DNA of 64,000 nt from Turritopsis dohrnii (Eukaryota > Cnidaria > Hydrozoa > Anthoathecata > Oceaniidae). The first letter of the stretch is position 1; each line of letters begins with the position of its first letter. Of the stretch, positions 1 to 12,458 are shown piece by piece. The notes under the pieces were generated by a model. That model worked only from the letters and a program-made list of their open reading frames with translations, was not told the origin of the DNA and made no database searches. The stretch is taken from assembly GCA_027922465.2 (NCBI GenBank), contig BQMF02000665.1, positions 62,001 through 126,000 on the forward strand. Direction: 5' to 3'. Position numbers and translations under genes: made by a program.

Positions 1-483
1 TTTTTCATTTTTCACAAAAATATACTAGCCGAAAGAGCTTGAAAATGGCTTTCCATTGATGTAAAAATTATTTTGAAATTCGGTATATTCATTTAAAAAA
101 ACAGCTTTAAAATTTCCATTTCCAACATTACGAAACACACTGTATGAAATTTTTATGATTAGTTGTTATGCGAAATTGATACGCAAAGCTATACTTAAAA
201 TTTTCTAAAAGTTTCATCAGCACAACCAAAGAAAATTACACTATTAAAAATTCATTAGCATGTCAGTTAATTGACTTTTAAGAATTTAATGAGTCAAATC
301 GTTCAGTTTTTCTTCAATACCTTTTCGAAGAACAAATATTTTGGCAAACATTTTATATTAACGGATAGAGCATGAAAAGCTCTTTCTTGTGATATAAAAT
401 TCACAATACTTTATCAGACATGTAATGAGATATGCGCCTTGAAAGTTGGTGGAAAAGACATTTTGATACACACTGTAGAATAA
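1..483. other. AT-rich stretch without a gene
   Basis: No coding frame or RNA gene is seen. Two short matches to the terminus of the mariner-like MITE found at 44.2 kb occur at about 127-147 and 462-478 (ending in ACACACTGTA), both in the same orientation. They look like solo ends of old copies rather than one complete element. Confidence 0.4.
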
Positions 484-909
484 ATGCTACCATCATCATC
501 GATAATTGATCTTTTATGTACAAACTTCTCAAACAGAATTGCTGATTTTAATGTGGTTTCCACATCTGTCAGTGATCATGAAATGGTGGCAGTGGTCCGG
601 AAAAGGAATAATCTCAAGTTTGCAAAGCGGACAGTTAAAGGAAGAAATTATAAGAAGGAGAATTTGAAAACTGATCTTAAGGACACCAATTGGACGCCAA
701 TCATGAATTTCAGTGATGTGAACTGGGCGGTTAGGCAAATGAATGACATACTACTTACTCTATTTGACCAGCCTGCTCCTAACCGCGAAATTTTCGTGAA
801 GGGGAAACCGTGCCCCTGGATGAATGCAACAATAAAATCGTGCATGGACGAACGTGACAAGATGTTACGTAAATCAAGAAAATCTCATTCCAATCACGAC
901 CGTAAATGA
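484..909 (+). pseudogene. LINE endonuclease C-terminus and linker fragment
   Basis: The 141-codon frame contains 'IIDLLCTNF', then 'SVSDHEMVAV', which matches the last catalytic motif of exonuclease-endonuclease-phosphatase (EEP) domains (the SDH box). A basic linker follows, ending in 'CPWMNATIKSCMDERDKMLRK', typical of the stretch between endonuclease and reverse transcriptase in CR1/L2 and Jockey elements. The N-terminal catalytic residues of the nuclease are absent, and the frame stops well before the reverse transcriptase, so this piece cannot be functional. Confidence 0.75.
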
Positions 910-1279
910 TAAAAAATATTACGTAATAGATGTAATAGTCTGATGTGTCGAGTGAAAATGAATACCAGAAAAACATTCTCAATGAAAACCAGTTTAATCC
1001 TAAAAGGTTTTAGGATAAGATTAAAGAATTATTTCCGACAAAGTCGAAGAAGACTGCAGGAAACGTGTCAAGAAACTCGGAACGGGCAGATCTATTCAGT
1101 TCATACTTTTCAAAAGTAGTACAATCCCTAAAAGTTAAATCAATTTTGTTGAGTGATTTCATTTGGAAGCGTTATAGAAAGCCTTTTCTGAAAACGAAAA
1201 AAAAATTTAAATTTAATTATGTACCGAAACTCTATGTAGAAAGACAACTACGGCAATTAATTTAATTTACCTGGTTGTT

Positions 1280-2307
1280 TACTTAGAGATTGTGCTGAGG
1301 AGCTTGCTGCTCCTTTAGCGCACATCATTAACTTATCCACTAATACATCAACCGTACCAAATGCTTGGAAACTTGCGCGTGTTGTTCCGGTCCATAAGAC
1401 CAGCCCGGGCGTTATACCCGAAAGTTTCCGACCAATAGCAATCCTTCCAGTTTTGTAGAAATTGATGGAGAAGGCTGTACACAAGCAACTGTATAAGCAT
1501 CTTGAGGAACACAAATTAATTTCATTATCGCAGTTTGTCTATCGGTCAAATCGTTCCACCGACCTTGCAGCTACAAAGCTGGTCAATGACATAAGAAGAT
1601 CAGCGAATGACGGAAATCTTACGGGCGTCGTATTCCTTGACCTATCACGCGCTTTCGGCACCATCAGCCATTCTATCTTGCTGACCAAATTAACCGCCTA
1701 TGTTATCCAAGGATCCGAACTTCTGTGGTTTACCGACTACATGTTTAACAGACGACAGCAGGTGGACATTAACGGTGCTATGTCAAAAGAAGAGAAGTGT
1801 TTAACTGGAGTCCCCCAGGGCTCAATTTTAGGACCCTTGTTGTTCATACTTTACATTGCCAACATCGCGGTAAAGCTGAAACATAGCAAGATCATTTTGT
1901 ATGCAGATGATACTGCTATATACGTGTCGTCGGTGAAAACTGTGATTTTAATCAATAAGATGTTAAACCAGGACTTGAATGAGATCAGGAGGTTTTGTTA
2001 CGAAAATGAACTCATCCTAAATCTCAAGAAAGGCAAAACTGAATGTGTGCTCCTCGGAACGAGCAAAAGGCTTCATAATAATTCAGATGACATGAAAGTC
2101 TTCTATAACGGTGACCAAATTTATAACACCGAGCGATACTGTTATTTTGGAAACACAATTGATCCAACTTTAAATTTGTCCGAGAATTTCCAACTAAAAT
2201 ACCTGAAAGCTGCTGGAAGAATGAAACTACTGACGCGAATTCGTGACAACTTAAATGACAAGGCTGATGAAATGATTTATAAGACGATGATCGTCCCACT
2301 ACTGTAG
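1280..2307 (+). pseudogene. LINE reverse transcriptase
   Basis: The frame reads through the usual RT blocks: 'VVPVHK', 'SFRPIAILPVL', then an in-frame TAG at 1456-1458 followed by 'MEKAVHKQLYKHL'. Next come 'FLDLSRAFGTISHSILLTKL' (the normally F-D-x-x-KAFD-T block, partly altered), 'GVPQGSILGPLLFILYI', and 'ILYADDTAIYVSS' with the catalytic YADD. The thumb includes 'LNLKKGKTECVLLGT' and 'AAGRMKLLTRIRDNL'. Synthesis of cDNA at a nicked target would be its role in an intact element. The TAG, the change in the FDTVDH block and the stop at 2307 mark it as inactive. C-terminal homology continues to about 2670 in shifted frames. Confidence 0.88.
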
Positions 2308-2938
2308 CAAATTGAAACTGAAGTTAAACCAATATGAGCTTGGACGCATTGCGTCACTAGAACAAAGATCGAGAGAACTTTTGGGTAATGGCTGTCACCT
2401 ACCTCACATTGTTTCCTTGATTAGGAAAAACGCTTGTCTGGAAGTAAAGAAGTGTTCGCTTGGTAAAACATGTGAAAATTTTACACACTATTTTAATGTA
2501 AATACTCACACTCGGGGTACAAGAAACAAGGGATCTTTCTACAGTTGCCCAAGATAAAGTTAAAGTTTGCAAGGAACTCATTTTTTATATCTTGGTGCCA
2601 AACTGTACAATGATCTTCCTTGTAATATTAGATCTGAAGAGGATTCTACGAAATTTAAAAAGAAGCTTTATTCATAGAAACTTCCTATAATGCAAAATTT
2701 ATGATTGTATCTTTATCTTGTATTTGTTTATTCACTCATTTGTTTTTTGTTTTTTATTATTTATTTTCTTTTTTATTTATGCATTTTTATCCTTTTTAAG
2801 TGTAATTTTTAAATATTTTTGAATAGTTTAAATTGTGATTTTGTTTTACACAGGTCACACATTGATAACAGCGACTTCAGATTGCTGAAGTGTTAACCTG
2901 TTAAAATATTATTTAATAAATAAATAAATAAATAAATA

Positions 2939-3760
2939 TGATAAAATATAATGATAAAATATAATGCAACCAGTCTCCAGTTTTGACCTCACTACTTCTA
3001 ACTTTCCAACATCGTCAAGGTGTCATGATGCAACTGGAATTATGTTCGCTTATCGCTACAGGGTAAACAATATCCCTGTCTTCATGCCGTATACATTTCA
3101 ATTTGCACCAGTTGAACTTGCACCAGTCAAACAGAACTCAAAACTCTCCTAGAAGCTCCGCATCTTTGCACCAGTTAAGTGGTGCAAAAAGCGATGCCTG
3201 TAACCGACCTTGACAACATGTATTTTCAGAGACGGCACCCCGTTTTATAAATATTATACCGAGCCAAATATTGCAAAATAATACGGGAGAAAATTCCCGA
3301 GAGAATATTCCTTGCCACAAGAAGCGCGACGGTGCAAGATGTGACACTCAGGAAAATCTAAGGTTTCAGAGATTGAAACTGAACCAGCCTAAATCTGGCC
3401 CTGATATCTAATTATTAATTTTACTGTGATACCCTTCAATTTCTTTAATTGTGAAATGTGGTAAGCCTGAAAAACATTTAGATCAACCAGCAGTATCACA
3501 AAGTTCTCATTTTAACATGTCAAGACATGGTATCACTGAATTTTTAATAAATGATCTCTGTGGTTTTAGAACAAGGCTTAACTTCTCTGCTTTCTTCCTC
3601 TCCCACTTGTTATCTGCAGTTGGATCAAAAAATTTGTTGTCAGTTTTCAAACTGAAATATCTCAATACCCTACATAAGAAAGAAACATATGTACCAGTTG
3701 AATGAAAAAAAGCACCGGTGTTTCACAAAAAAATTCTTTAGATTGAATGATTATGAAAGA
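2939..3760. other. No recognised gene
   Basis: Several short reading frames occur here, but none has recognisable domains, splice context or biased composition. The sequence is an AT-rich spacer between the LINE and the first X repeat copy. GATAAAATATAAT is tandemly repeated just after the LINE tail (about 2940-2963). Confidence 0.4.
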
Positions 3761-4160
3761 CTAGCCGCCAAAGCGGCGTCGCTCGCCGCCCATATCCACC
3801 TGCTCTGTATCACTCTATCAATAAACGTCAAATTTCCTTATAAACGGCTCGTACAACTTGTGCTCAACCAGAAGCAGATTCGAAGTCACAACCTCTGGTA
3901 AAACCAATCTTTTATCAGTGTAACGATACACTTAAAACGTAGAGAGAGAAAACTTCAACTTTTTATTAGCTTTTGTTTTAAAAATGTTACGCGCTCTAAC
4001 ATGGGTGCTATCAAACAGGGGGAAAATGGTTTCTCTTCTTAAAAAGTTCACACGGAGGGGAGAAAAAAGGCGCGTGCTAAATGAATAAATAGAATAAAAA
4101 AACGTTCGATCAGAACGCTTAACAATTAAAAGAAGAAACAAGAGGCCCTTAGGCCTAAAG
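3761..4160 (+). repeat. X repeat, copy 1 (3'-truncated)
   Basis: The copy begins with CTAGCCGCCAAAGCGGCGTC and matches copies at 6559, 7434, 10864 and 11739 for about 390 bases, with scattered substitutions. It then departs near 4155, so it lacks the second half of the unit, including the shared 3' end. The GC-rich first 30 bases stand out against the AT-rich background and can fold into either of two mutually exclusive hairpins in the other copies; here one substitution weakens the first hairpin. The ~70-95 codon frames that run through every copy share the same peptide because the DNA is repeated, not because of any visible domain. Confidence 0.8.
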
Positions 4161-4204
4161 GTCAGCGCAAAGACCAAGAAATTAAAAGCAATTGCAATAT
4201 TCTT

Positions 4205-4330
4205 TAGATTACTATTCATTTATATATTTATTTTGCCAGTAAACAGTAAACATTTTTATACAAAAAAATACACTATGTATGGCTAGGAGACCCTCACAAT
4301 AGTCAAAACTAAACGGAGGTGAGGGCCACC
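4205..4330 (-). repeat. LINE-type 3' UTR fragment, antisense
   Basis: Read on the minus strand, this stretch gives GTGGCCCTCACCTCC, then TTTAGTTTTGACTATTGTGA, GGGTCTCCT, and a tail TTTACTGTTTACTGGCAAAA followed by TAAATATATAAATG. The same order and near-identical sequence occur on the plus strand at about 55828-55935. The arrangement resembles the 3' end of a LINE family. The upstream part of the same sequence lies inside the inverted A block. Confidence 0.65.
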
Positions 4331-4974
4331 TATATTACCTATAATTATGAATGCTTATCCTTCGAGAATTAATGCCAGGAATCAAAGTTTCTGATTTTGA
4401 ACCGAAAAAGTTACAGATAACAAAATAAGGCGTTAAAGAGGGTGCAAATAACTGCGAACTAATTACACACACTGACTGACTCACTTAACACCTACAGGGG
4501 AAATGAAAAATCAGTAACGTTAACCAAAGGAAGAAATAAACACTATTCCAAACATGTACAATTTCAAGCAGTCTAGTATTTGTCATCATAAAGTTCAAAT
4601 CCAAAAGTTGTATCAAATTTTCAGGTACACATTTCGAAGATCAACTTTGCTAATGCTCGTGAAATGCACGTATAAATGTCCTGATTACCATGCATTATAA
4701 CATAATCAGAAACCATTGACAATTTTTGTACAAAAAGTGCTAGTATCAGATCTTAGTAATATAAACAATCCAAGCAAAATCATTGTGTTGATGTGAGTGT
4801 ATTGAACACCTTGAAAATCTTGGTAGACTGAGTAGGACATAAATAGCTTTCATAAATTTGGTTATATAAAATAATCTAGTGCATTCTCATGCCTCTGTAA
4901 TACGTGTTCTTAAAATTTTATACAGAAAATGCTCTAATAGTAACATGCTCTTACATGGTATTGTAATAATAGCA
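4294..4974 (+). repeat. Inverted block A (681 bp)
   Basis: This segment is present as a near-identical reverse complement at 9345-10025. Corresponding coordinates sum to 14319 throughout, so there are no indels between the copies. I saw at least one substitution, near 4460 versus 9859. Apart from the LINE-type 3' end at its left edge, no gene is seen. Confidence 0.9.
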
Positions 4975-5718
4975 GTTATTCAAAACAGTAAGATAAAAAA
5001 AGTAATAATTGGGTAAAACTATGAATTTCCTGTTGATTGAAACACGATTTCGGAAAACTTGCCTTTTGAATCATGGAAAATCACTACTTAGATTCCCCTC
5101 TACCGTTTCACTAAAGAAAAGGAATACACTTTCAAAAAAATTACAAACAAACTTTATACGATAATCATACAAACTAACAAAGCATATGACTGTGAAAGGG
5201 CACCTAAGTAGCAGGAAATGTTATTAAAACACGTTTGAATTCAAACACTTTTTATTAAGGTCATCTGCAGAAATTTCAGTATTATATCAATTATCTTCAA
5301 ATGATTGTTCTCTCCAATAGCAATAAAATGCCATCATCTATAAAATTACTACCTCTAAAGTAGTAAAGTATATTTTTTTTTACAATATATATACAGGTTA
5401 TTGTGATCATCAGAATTATATATATAAAAAGTTTTATTCAGCAGCAGAGAGGGGAAAATAAATAGAATGATATATTCTTTCTGCTTTTATATTATGACAA
5501 ATTATTCTTTTATAGATGCCTCACCAAGTGACGTAATGTTTAAACGCAAGCATTCTTTACTTGAAGATTGTTGTGTATATAATAAGTTTCATCATAGAAT
5601 ACTGTTGATCAAGTCATTTTCTTGTGAGCATGTGCATGTACTTTTAGCAGGAAATAAAACATTATTATACATTTCAAACTGTTTTATCTGTTCATTGGTA
5701 TTCTAGAGGACCCATAAA
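4975..5718. other. Single-copy spacer between A and C blocks
   Basis: AT-rich sequence with short TA-rich runs near 5370-5430. No supported coding region. This is the only part of the 4.3-8.2 kb interval that is not duplicated downstream. Confidence 0.5.
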
Positions 5719-6558
5719 GACAATGAAAACTCAAGAAAGTCAAAGTAGAGTATATACCTTGTTTGTGGAAGAAATATGTATATAGATATAAATATATAAC
5801 ACAACATATATAAACACATGTAACACGTTCACTTCTTACATTTTTTTGTAACGCCTGAAGAGGCAGTTCAAACTGCCGAAAATATTTGCAGGTTACAAAC
5901 GTTGTCGTGGTATTATATTCCAACGTTTCAACGATATAAATATATATCTACAGAAATGTATTCCGCAAAGTAATTTGCATAAAAAGACATTTTTCTTATC
6001 ATTTTGTTTGTATATAAGTCTTGAATTGACATGGGAAAAGTGGTAAAGGAGCATGAGAGTACGCTTTTTCGTATGTATTAGAAGAGCAACAGTTGTATCA
6101 TGAAACTAATTTTTTTTAATCTGATACCCTGTCGTACCCTGTTGAACCTTTTTGTTGCTCCAATTTCTGATATCCGCAAAAATAAATTCTGCAAATTCAT
6201 ATTATAAAAAAATCACTCATCCGCAACAATTAATTCCGTAAATCAAGCCAATTTTTGGACCACTAATCTGCAAAATTAAATCCGCAAATATTTCTTCGGT
6301 AAACTTTTTTTTTTATTATTTATTAAAGGAATATTTATTGACAGGTTTGTCACTTCAACAAATAAATGCTGTTATCAATATGAGTCCTGCATTAAAAAAA
6401 AAGAAAAAAAGAAAAAAGTAGGGCCTTTAAATCAGAAAAAAAGTATACGAAACGAATACCGGTATGCTAGAATGTTAATTGTGATAAAAATTGTGGACAC
6501 ACGCACAATTTCTTTCTTTAAGGTAATATTCATAATGTATATATATAAATATATAATA

Positions 6559-7433
6559 CTAGCCGCCAAGGCGGCGTCGCTCGCCGCCCATGTCCACCTG
6601 CTCTGTATCACTGTATCAAAAAACGTCAAATTTCCTTATAAACGGCTCGTTCAACTTGTGTTCAACCAGAAGCAGATTCGAAGTCACAACCTCTGGTAAA
6701 ACCAATCTTTTAACAATACACTCAAAACGTATAGAGAGAAAACTTCAACTTTTTATCAACTTTTGTTTTAAAAAAGTTACGCGCTCTAACATGGGTGCTA
6801 TCAAACGTAAGGGGGAAATGGTTTCTCTTCTTAAAAAGATCACACGGGAGGAGACAAAAAAGGCACGTGCTAAATGAATAAAGTGAATAAAAAAAAACGT
6901 TCGATCTGACTAAAATAGATTAAAAGAAATCGATTAAAACAAATTAAGACAACTATTATGACAAAAGGAGAAAAAAAATATTTTGTATTTTTGTATTTTT
7001 TCACCTATCGGTTTAAACATTTTGATTGCTCGAAAAAAAGTTCACCCGTCTCAGACAGTCAGGCAAGGATACATTAGTATACACTGGTAAACCGCACATG
7101 CTCCCACGTTCTGCCACTGCTGCTTTATGTCGAAAACGTTTACTCAGGTAGTTTCTTTGTATTTAGTTGATGTATTGTTTTCAAAGCCAAGTCAACGTGG
7201 TATATAAAAGTAACAATAATAATAAAAACAAAACGTTATTCCTATTAGTTCATCAGCCAAAAAAAGTCACGTTCGATTGAGGGTTGCAATGTATTTGCTT
7301 CGAACTCACGTCGCACACACAAAAAAAATAATTTTGCTCACAACTCAATCTACCATTTTGCGTGACTTACAAACAAACGAACAAACAAACAGACAGACGG
7401 AGAATCGGCTATTAATATATAGACTAGCCGCCA
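6559..7433 (+). repeat. X repeat, copy 2 (full-length, ~875 bp)
   Basis: The unit starts CTAGCCGCCAAGGCGGCGTC and ends GGCTATTAATATATAGA, next to copy 3, so the two are in perfect head-to-tail tandem. Its 5' end contains GCCGCC-AA-GGCGGC and, overlapping it, GGCGGCG-TCGCT-CGCCGCC; both can form hairpins but not together. The last 150 bases are rich in ACAAACAAACGAACAAACA and GACAGACGG repeats. There is no coding capacity beyond short frames. A non-autonomous element is inferred; the superfamily is unknown. Confidence 0.7.
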
Positions 7434-8153
7434 AGGCGGCGTCGCTCGCCGCCCATGTCCACCTGCTCTGTATCACTGTATCAATAAACGTCAAATTTCC
7501 TTATAAGCCGCTCGTACAACTTGTGTTCAACCAGAAGCAGATTCCAAGTCACAACCTCTGGTAAAACCAATCTTTTATCAGTGTAACAATACACTCAAAA
7601 CGTATAGAGAGAAAACTTCAATTTTTTATTAACTTTTGTTTTAAAAAAGTTACGCGCTCTAACATGGGTGCTATCAAACAGGGGGAAAATGGTTTCTCCT
7701 CTTAAAAAGTTCACACGGAGGAGAGAAAAAAGGCACGTGCTAAATGAATAAATAGAATAAAAAAACGTTCGATCAGAACGCTTAAGAATTAAAAGAAGAA
7801 ATTAATTTATTAAAAGAAAAGCAAAAAAAAAAAAAAACATTTTGTTTTGATATGATACTCTTTTTTTACCTATCGGTTTTTAAACATTTTGATTGCTCAA
7901 AAAAAAAGTTCACCCGTCTCAGACAGTCAGGCAAGAGTTAGTGGCAAACCGAACATATGCTGCCACGTTCTGCCACTGCTGCTTTTTGTCCAAAATGTTT
8001 AATCAGTTAGTTTCTTTGTATTAAGTTGATGTACTGTTTTCAAAGCCAAGTCAACGTGGAATATAAAGCTAACAATAATGATAAAAACACAACGTTATTC
8101 CTATTAGTTCATCAGCCAAAAAAATTCACGTTCGATTGGGGTTGCAATGTATT
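7434..8153 (+). repeat. X repeat, copy 3 (3' end replaced by inversion)
   Basis: Follows copy 2 head-to-tail. Its last ~135 bases are missing because the sequence switches at 8150-8153 into an antisense stretch of another X copy. The duplicate at 11739-12590 shows what the missing 3' end looks like. Confidence 0.75.
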
Positions 8154-9341
8154 AATAGGCGATTCTCTGTTTGTTTGCTTGTTTGTAAGTCACGCAAAAT
8201 GGTAAATTGAGTTGTGAGCGAAATTATTTCTTTTTTTGTGTGCGACGTGAGTTCAGAGCAAATACATTGCAGTCCCAATCGAACGGTTTTTTTTGGCTGA
8301 TGAACTAATAGGAATAACGTTTTGTTTTTATCATTATTGTTAGTTTTATATTCCACGTTGACTTGCCTTTGAAAACAATACATCAACTAAATACAAAGAA
8401 ACTAACTGATTAAACGTTTTGGACATAAAGCAGCAGTGGCAGAACTTGGCAGCATGTGCGGTTTACCAATGTATCCTAACGTATCCTTGCCTGACTGTCT
8501 GAGACGGGTGAACATTTTTTCGAGCAATCAAAATGTTTAAAAACCGATAGGTAAAAAAAGAGTATCATAAAACAAAATGTTTTTTTTTTGCTTTTCTTTT
8601 AATAATTTAATTGGTCAGCGCCGCAGGTAGCTGATCTTTCATTTCCCCGTGTCTGTCTGTCAGTCAGTCAGTCCCGTTTGTTATGTTGCAGGTCTTACTT
8701 AGGCTGATACCTTGCAGGCTGCCAGAACTTAGGCTATATTGGTCCGTGGTTCAGTTATAAAACGCTCATGATTGAGTAGTTAAATAATTTTTTTCATGGA
8801 AAGTGCGGCGTAAAAATTGCACCGCGAACTTGCCAGAAGAAAGATTCAGCGTGTAAGCCACTTTATTTGCCAAATTTTGATAATGAATTCATGAGTGCGT
8901 CCAGCCATACGTTTTATATATATGCTACCAAGATGGCAAAGTAATTCTCATAGTTTCGACTGTGTATTTTGAGTGACCCTAGGTTATATGCTGATTTTTC
9001 CGGAGTTTTTTGTGGTGTGTGTTTATTAATATTGGTTGTGAGGTTAAACGACCTAAATGGACATGATAGCTCGGCTGCTTCCAAGGGTCCATATTCTCTT
9101 GGATATACATGTTTTCATTTGTTATCTTGTCTCGTTTTTATTATTATTCATATTTTTTATGTTCTGCCTGAACTAAAAATCAAAGAAAAATCGATTGATA
9201 GGGTCAAATGTGCATTAAAATGACTTTCATTTTATTGTTTTTTTGTTGAAAAGTTTGTGGTAAAAAATAATGGGATTCAACACAAACCAACTATGCATAT
9301 TATTTGAGAATCAATTTCTATTCCAATTAAGTCAACTTCAG
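8150..9341 (-). repeat. Inverted block D (1192 bp)
   Basis: The reverse complement is at 12634-13825; coordinates sum to 21975. It starts with an antisense X repeat 3' part (8150 to about 8613) and continues into unique sequence. The first four bases (TATT) also belong to block C, a microhomology at the junction. An 84-codon frame at 8969-9223, mirrored at 12752-13006, has two hydrophobic stretches but no recognisable family, so I do not call it a gene. Confidence 0.92.
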
Positions 9342-9344
9342 TAT

Positions 9345-10025
9345 TGCTATTATTACAATACCATGTAAGAGCATGTTACTATTAGAGCATTTTCTGTATA
9401 AAATTTTAAGAACACGTATTACAGAGGCATGAGAATGCACTAGATTATTTTATATAACCAAATTTATGAAAGCTATTTATGTCCTACTCAGTCTACCAAG
9501 ATTTTCAAGGTGTTCAATACACTCACATCAACACAATGATTTTGCTTGGATTGTTTATATTACTAAGATCTGATACTAGCACTTTTTGTACAAAAATTGT
9601 CAATGGTTTCTGATTATGTTATAATGCATGGTAATCAGGACATTTATACGTGCATTTCACGAGCATTAGCAAAGTTGATCTTCGAAATGTGTACCTGAAA
9701 ATTTGATACAACTTTTGGATTTGAACTTTATGATGACAAATACTAGACTGCTTGAAATTGTACATGTTTGGAATAGTGTTTATTTCTTCCTTTGGTTAAC
9801 GTTACTGATTTTTCATTTCCCCTGTAGGTGTTAAGTGAGTCAGTCAGTGTGTGTAATTAATTCGCAGTTATTTGCACCCTCTTTAACGCCTTATTTTGTT
9901 ATCTGTAACTTTTTCGGTTCAAAATCAGAAACTTTGATTCCTGGCATTAATTCTCGAAGGATAAGCATTCATAATTATAGGTAATATAGGTGGCCCTCAC
10001 CTCCGTTTAGTTTTGACTATTGTGA
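9345..10025 (-). repeat. Inverted block A' (681 bp)
   Basis: Reverse complement of 4294-4974. It is separated from block D by three filler bases (9342-9344, TAT) and overlaps the start of the second C block by two bases (GA at 10024-10025). Confidence 0.92.
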
Positions 10026-12458
10026 CAATGAAAACTCAAGAAAGTCAAAGTAGAGTATATACCTTGTTTGTGGAAGAAATATGTATATAGATATAAATAT
10101 ATAACACAACATATATAAACACATGTAACACGTTCACTTCTTACATTTTTTTGTAACGCCTGAAGAGGCAGTTCAAACTGCCGAAAATATTTGCAGGTTA
10201 CAAACGTTGTCGTGGTATTATATTCCAACGTTTCAACGATATAAATATATATCTACAGAAATGTATTCCGCAAAGTAATTTGCATAAAAAGACATTTTTC
10301 TTATCATTTTGTTTGTATATAAGTCTTGAATTGACATGGGAAAAGTGGTAAAGGAGCATGAGAGTACGCTTTTTCGTATGTATTAGAAGAGCAACAGTTG
10401 TATCATGAAACTAATTTTTTTTAATCTGATACCCTGTCGTACCCTGTTGAACCTTTTTGTTGCTCCAATTTCTGATATCCGCAAAAATAAATTCTGCAAA
10501 TTCATATTATAAAAAAATCACTCATCCGCAACAATTAATTCCGTAAATCAAGCCAATTTTTGGACCACTAATCTGCAAAATTAAATCCGCAAATATTTCT
10601 TCGGTAAACTTTTTTTTTTATTATTTATTAAAGGAATATTTATTGACAGGTTTGTCACTTCAACAAATAAATGCTGTTATCAATATGAGTCCTGCATTAA
10701 AAAAAAAGAAAAAAAGAAAAAAGTAGGGCCTTTAAATCAGAAAAAAAGTATACGAAACGAATACCGGTATGCTAGAATGTTAATTGTGATAAAAATTGTG
10801 GACACACGCACAATTTCTTTCTTTAAGGTAATATTCATAATGTATATATATAAATATATAATACTAGCCGCCAAGGCGGCGTCGCTCGCCGCCCATGTCC
10901 ACCTGCTCTGTATCACTGTATCAAAAAACGTCAAATTTCCTTATAAACGGCTCGTTCAACTTGTGTTCAACCAGAAGCAGATTCGAAGTCACAACCTCTG
11001 GTAAAACCAATCTTTTAACAATACACTCAAAACGTATAGAGAGAAAACTTCAACTTTTTATCAACTTTTGTTTTAAAAAAGTTACGCGCTCTAACATGGG
11101 TGCTATCAAACGTAAGGGGGAAATGGTTTCTCTTCTTAAAAAGATCACACGGGAGGAGACAAAAAAGGCACGTGCTAAATGAATAAAGTGAATAAAAAAA
11201 AACGTTCGATCTGACTAAAATAGATTAAAAGAAATCGATTAAAACAAATTAAGACAACTATTATGACAAAAGGAGAAAAAAAATATTTTGTATTTTTGTA
11301 TTTTTTCACCTATCGGTTTAAACATTTTGATTGCTCGAAAAAAAGTTCACCCGTCTCAGACAGTCAGGCAAGGATACATTAGTATACACTGGTAAACCGC
11401 ACATGCTCCCACGTTCTGCCACTGCTGCTTTATGTCGAAAACGTTTACTCAGGTAGTTTCTTTGTATTTAGTTGATGTATTGTTTTCAAAGCCAAGTCAA
11501 CGTGGTATATAAAAGTAACAATAATAATAAAAACAAAACGTTATTCCTATTAGTTCATCAGCCAAAAAAAGTCACGTTCGATTGAGGGTTGCAATGTATT
11601 TGCTTCGAACTCACGTCGCACACACAAAAAAAATAATTTTGCTCACAACTCAATCTACCATTTTGCGTGACTTACAAACAAACGAACAAACAAACAGACA
11701 GACGGAGAATCGGCTATTAATATATAGACTAGCCGCCAAGGCGGCGTCGCTCGCCGCCCATGTCCACCTGCTCTGTATCACTGTATCAATAAACGTCAAA
11801 TTTCCTTATAAGCCGCTCGTACAACTTGTGTTCAACCAGAAGCAGATTCCAAGTCACAACCTCTGGTAAAACCAATCTTTTATCAGTGTAACAATACACT
11901 CAAAACGTATAGAGAGAAAACTTCAATTTTTTATTAACTTTTGTTTTAAAAAAGTTACGCGCTCTAACATGGGTGCTATCAAACAGGGGGAAAATGGTTT
12001 CTCCTCTTAAAAAGTTCACACGGAGGAGAGAAAAAAGGCACGTGCTAAATGAATAAATAGAATAAAAAAACGTTCGATCAGAACGCTTAAGAATTAAAAG
12101 AAGAAATTAATTTATTAAAAGAAAAGCAAAAAAAAAAAAAAACATTTTGTTTTGATATGATACTCTTTTTTTACCTATCGGTTTTTAAACATTTTGATTG
12201 CTCAAAAAAAAAGTTCACCCGTCTCAGACAGTCAGGCAAGAGTTAGTGGCAAACCGAACATATGCTGCCACGTTCTGCCACTGCTGCTTTTTGTCCAAAA
12301 TGTTTAATCAGTTAGTTTCTTTGTATTAAGTTGATGTACTGTTTTCAAAGCCAAGTCAACGTGGAATATAAAGCTAACAATAATGATAAAAACACAACGT
12401 TATTCCTATTAGTTCATCAGCCAAAAAAATTCACGTTCGATTGGGGTTGCAATGTATT
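10024..12458 (+). repeat. Direct duplication block C, second copy
   Basis: Copy of 5719-8153 at offset 4305, including two more X repeats (10864-11738 and 11739 onward). Unlike the first copy it runs on into the true 3' end of the X unit, which ends GGCTATTAATATATAGA near 12590. It is therefore in its original right-hand context. Confidence 0.92.

Larger units (their letters stand above)
484..2938 (+). mobile_element. 5'-truncated CR1/L2/Jockey-like LINE
   Basis: This is a non-LTR retrotransposon copy. In order it holds the C-terminal end of the endonuclease and linker (484-909), a decayed junction, the reverse transcriptase (about 1280-2307, with YADD), a C-terminal tail that ends near 2670 in several frames with the typical 'GAKLYNDLP' type motif, a T-rich 3' UTR, and a terminal run of TAAA/AAAT repeats at 2914-2938 that replaces a poly(A) tail. 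The upstream endonuclease catalytic part is missing, as expected of incomplete reverse transcription. Stops and frameshifts show the copy is dead. Superfamily is inferred from motif spacing and could be Jockey, CR1 or L2. Confidence 0.85.
5719..8153 (+). repeat. Direct duplication block C, first copy (2435 bp)
   Basis: The block recurs at 10024-12458 at a constant offset of 4305 bases, apparently identical by eye. It contains about 840 bp of unique sequence, then two head-to-tail X repeat copies (starting at 6559 and 7434). The first copy is cut short at 8153, where the sequence switches into an inverted block (D). The second copy continues naturally to the real end of the X unit. Confidence 0.92.

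Noticed and set aside
6472..7564. Recurrent 75-95 codon frames (sharing 'LAAKAASLAAH...') in the X repeats
   Set aside because: The peptide recurs because the DNA recurs; composition is biased by the GC-rich hairpin and no start, domain or codon conservation supports it.
8280..8320. Hammerhead-ribozyme-like CTGATGA in the X repeat
   Set aside because: The matching GAAA core strand and the flanking helices are missing in all copies.
8969..9223. 84-codon frame with hydrophobic segments, mirrored at 12752-13006
   Set aside because: Both copies lie in a near-identical recent duplication, so conservation is not evidence of coding; no family or splice context is recognised.
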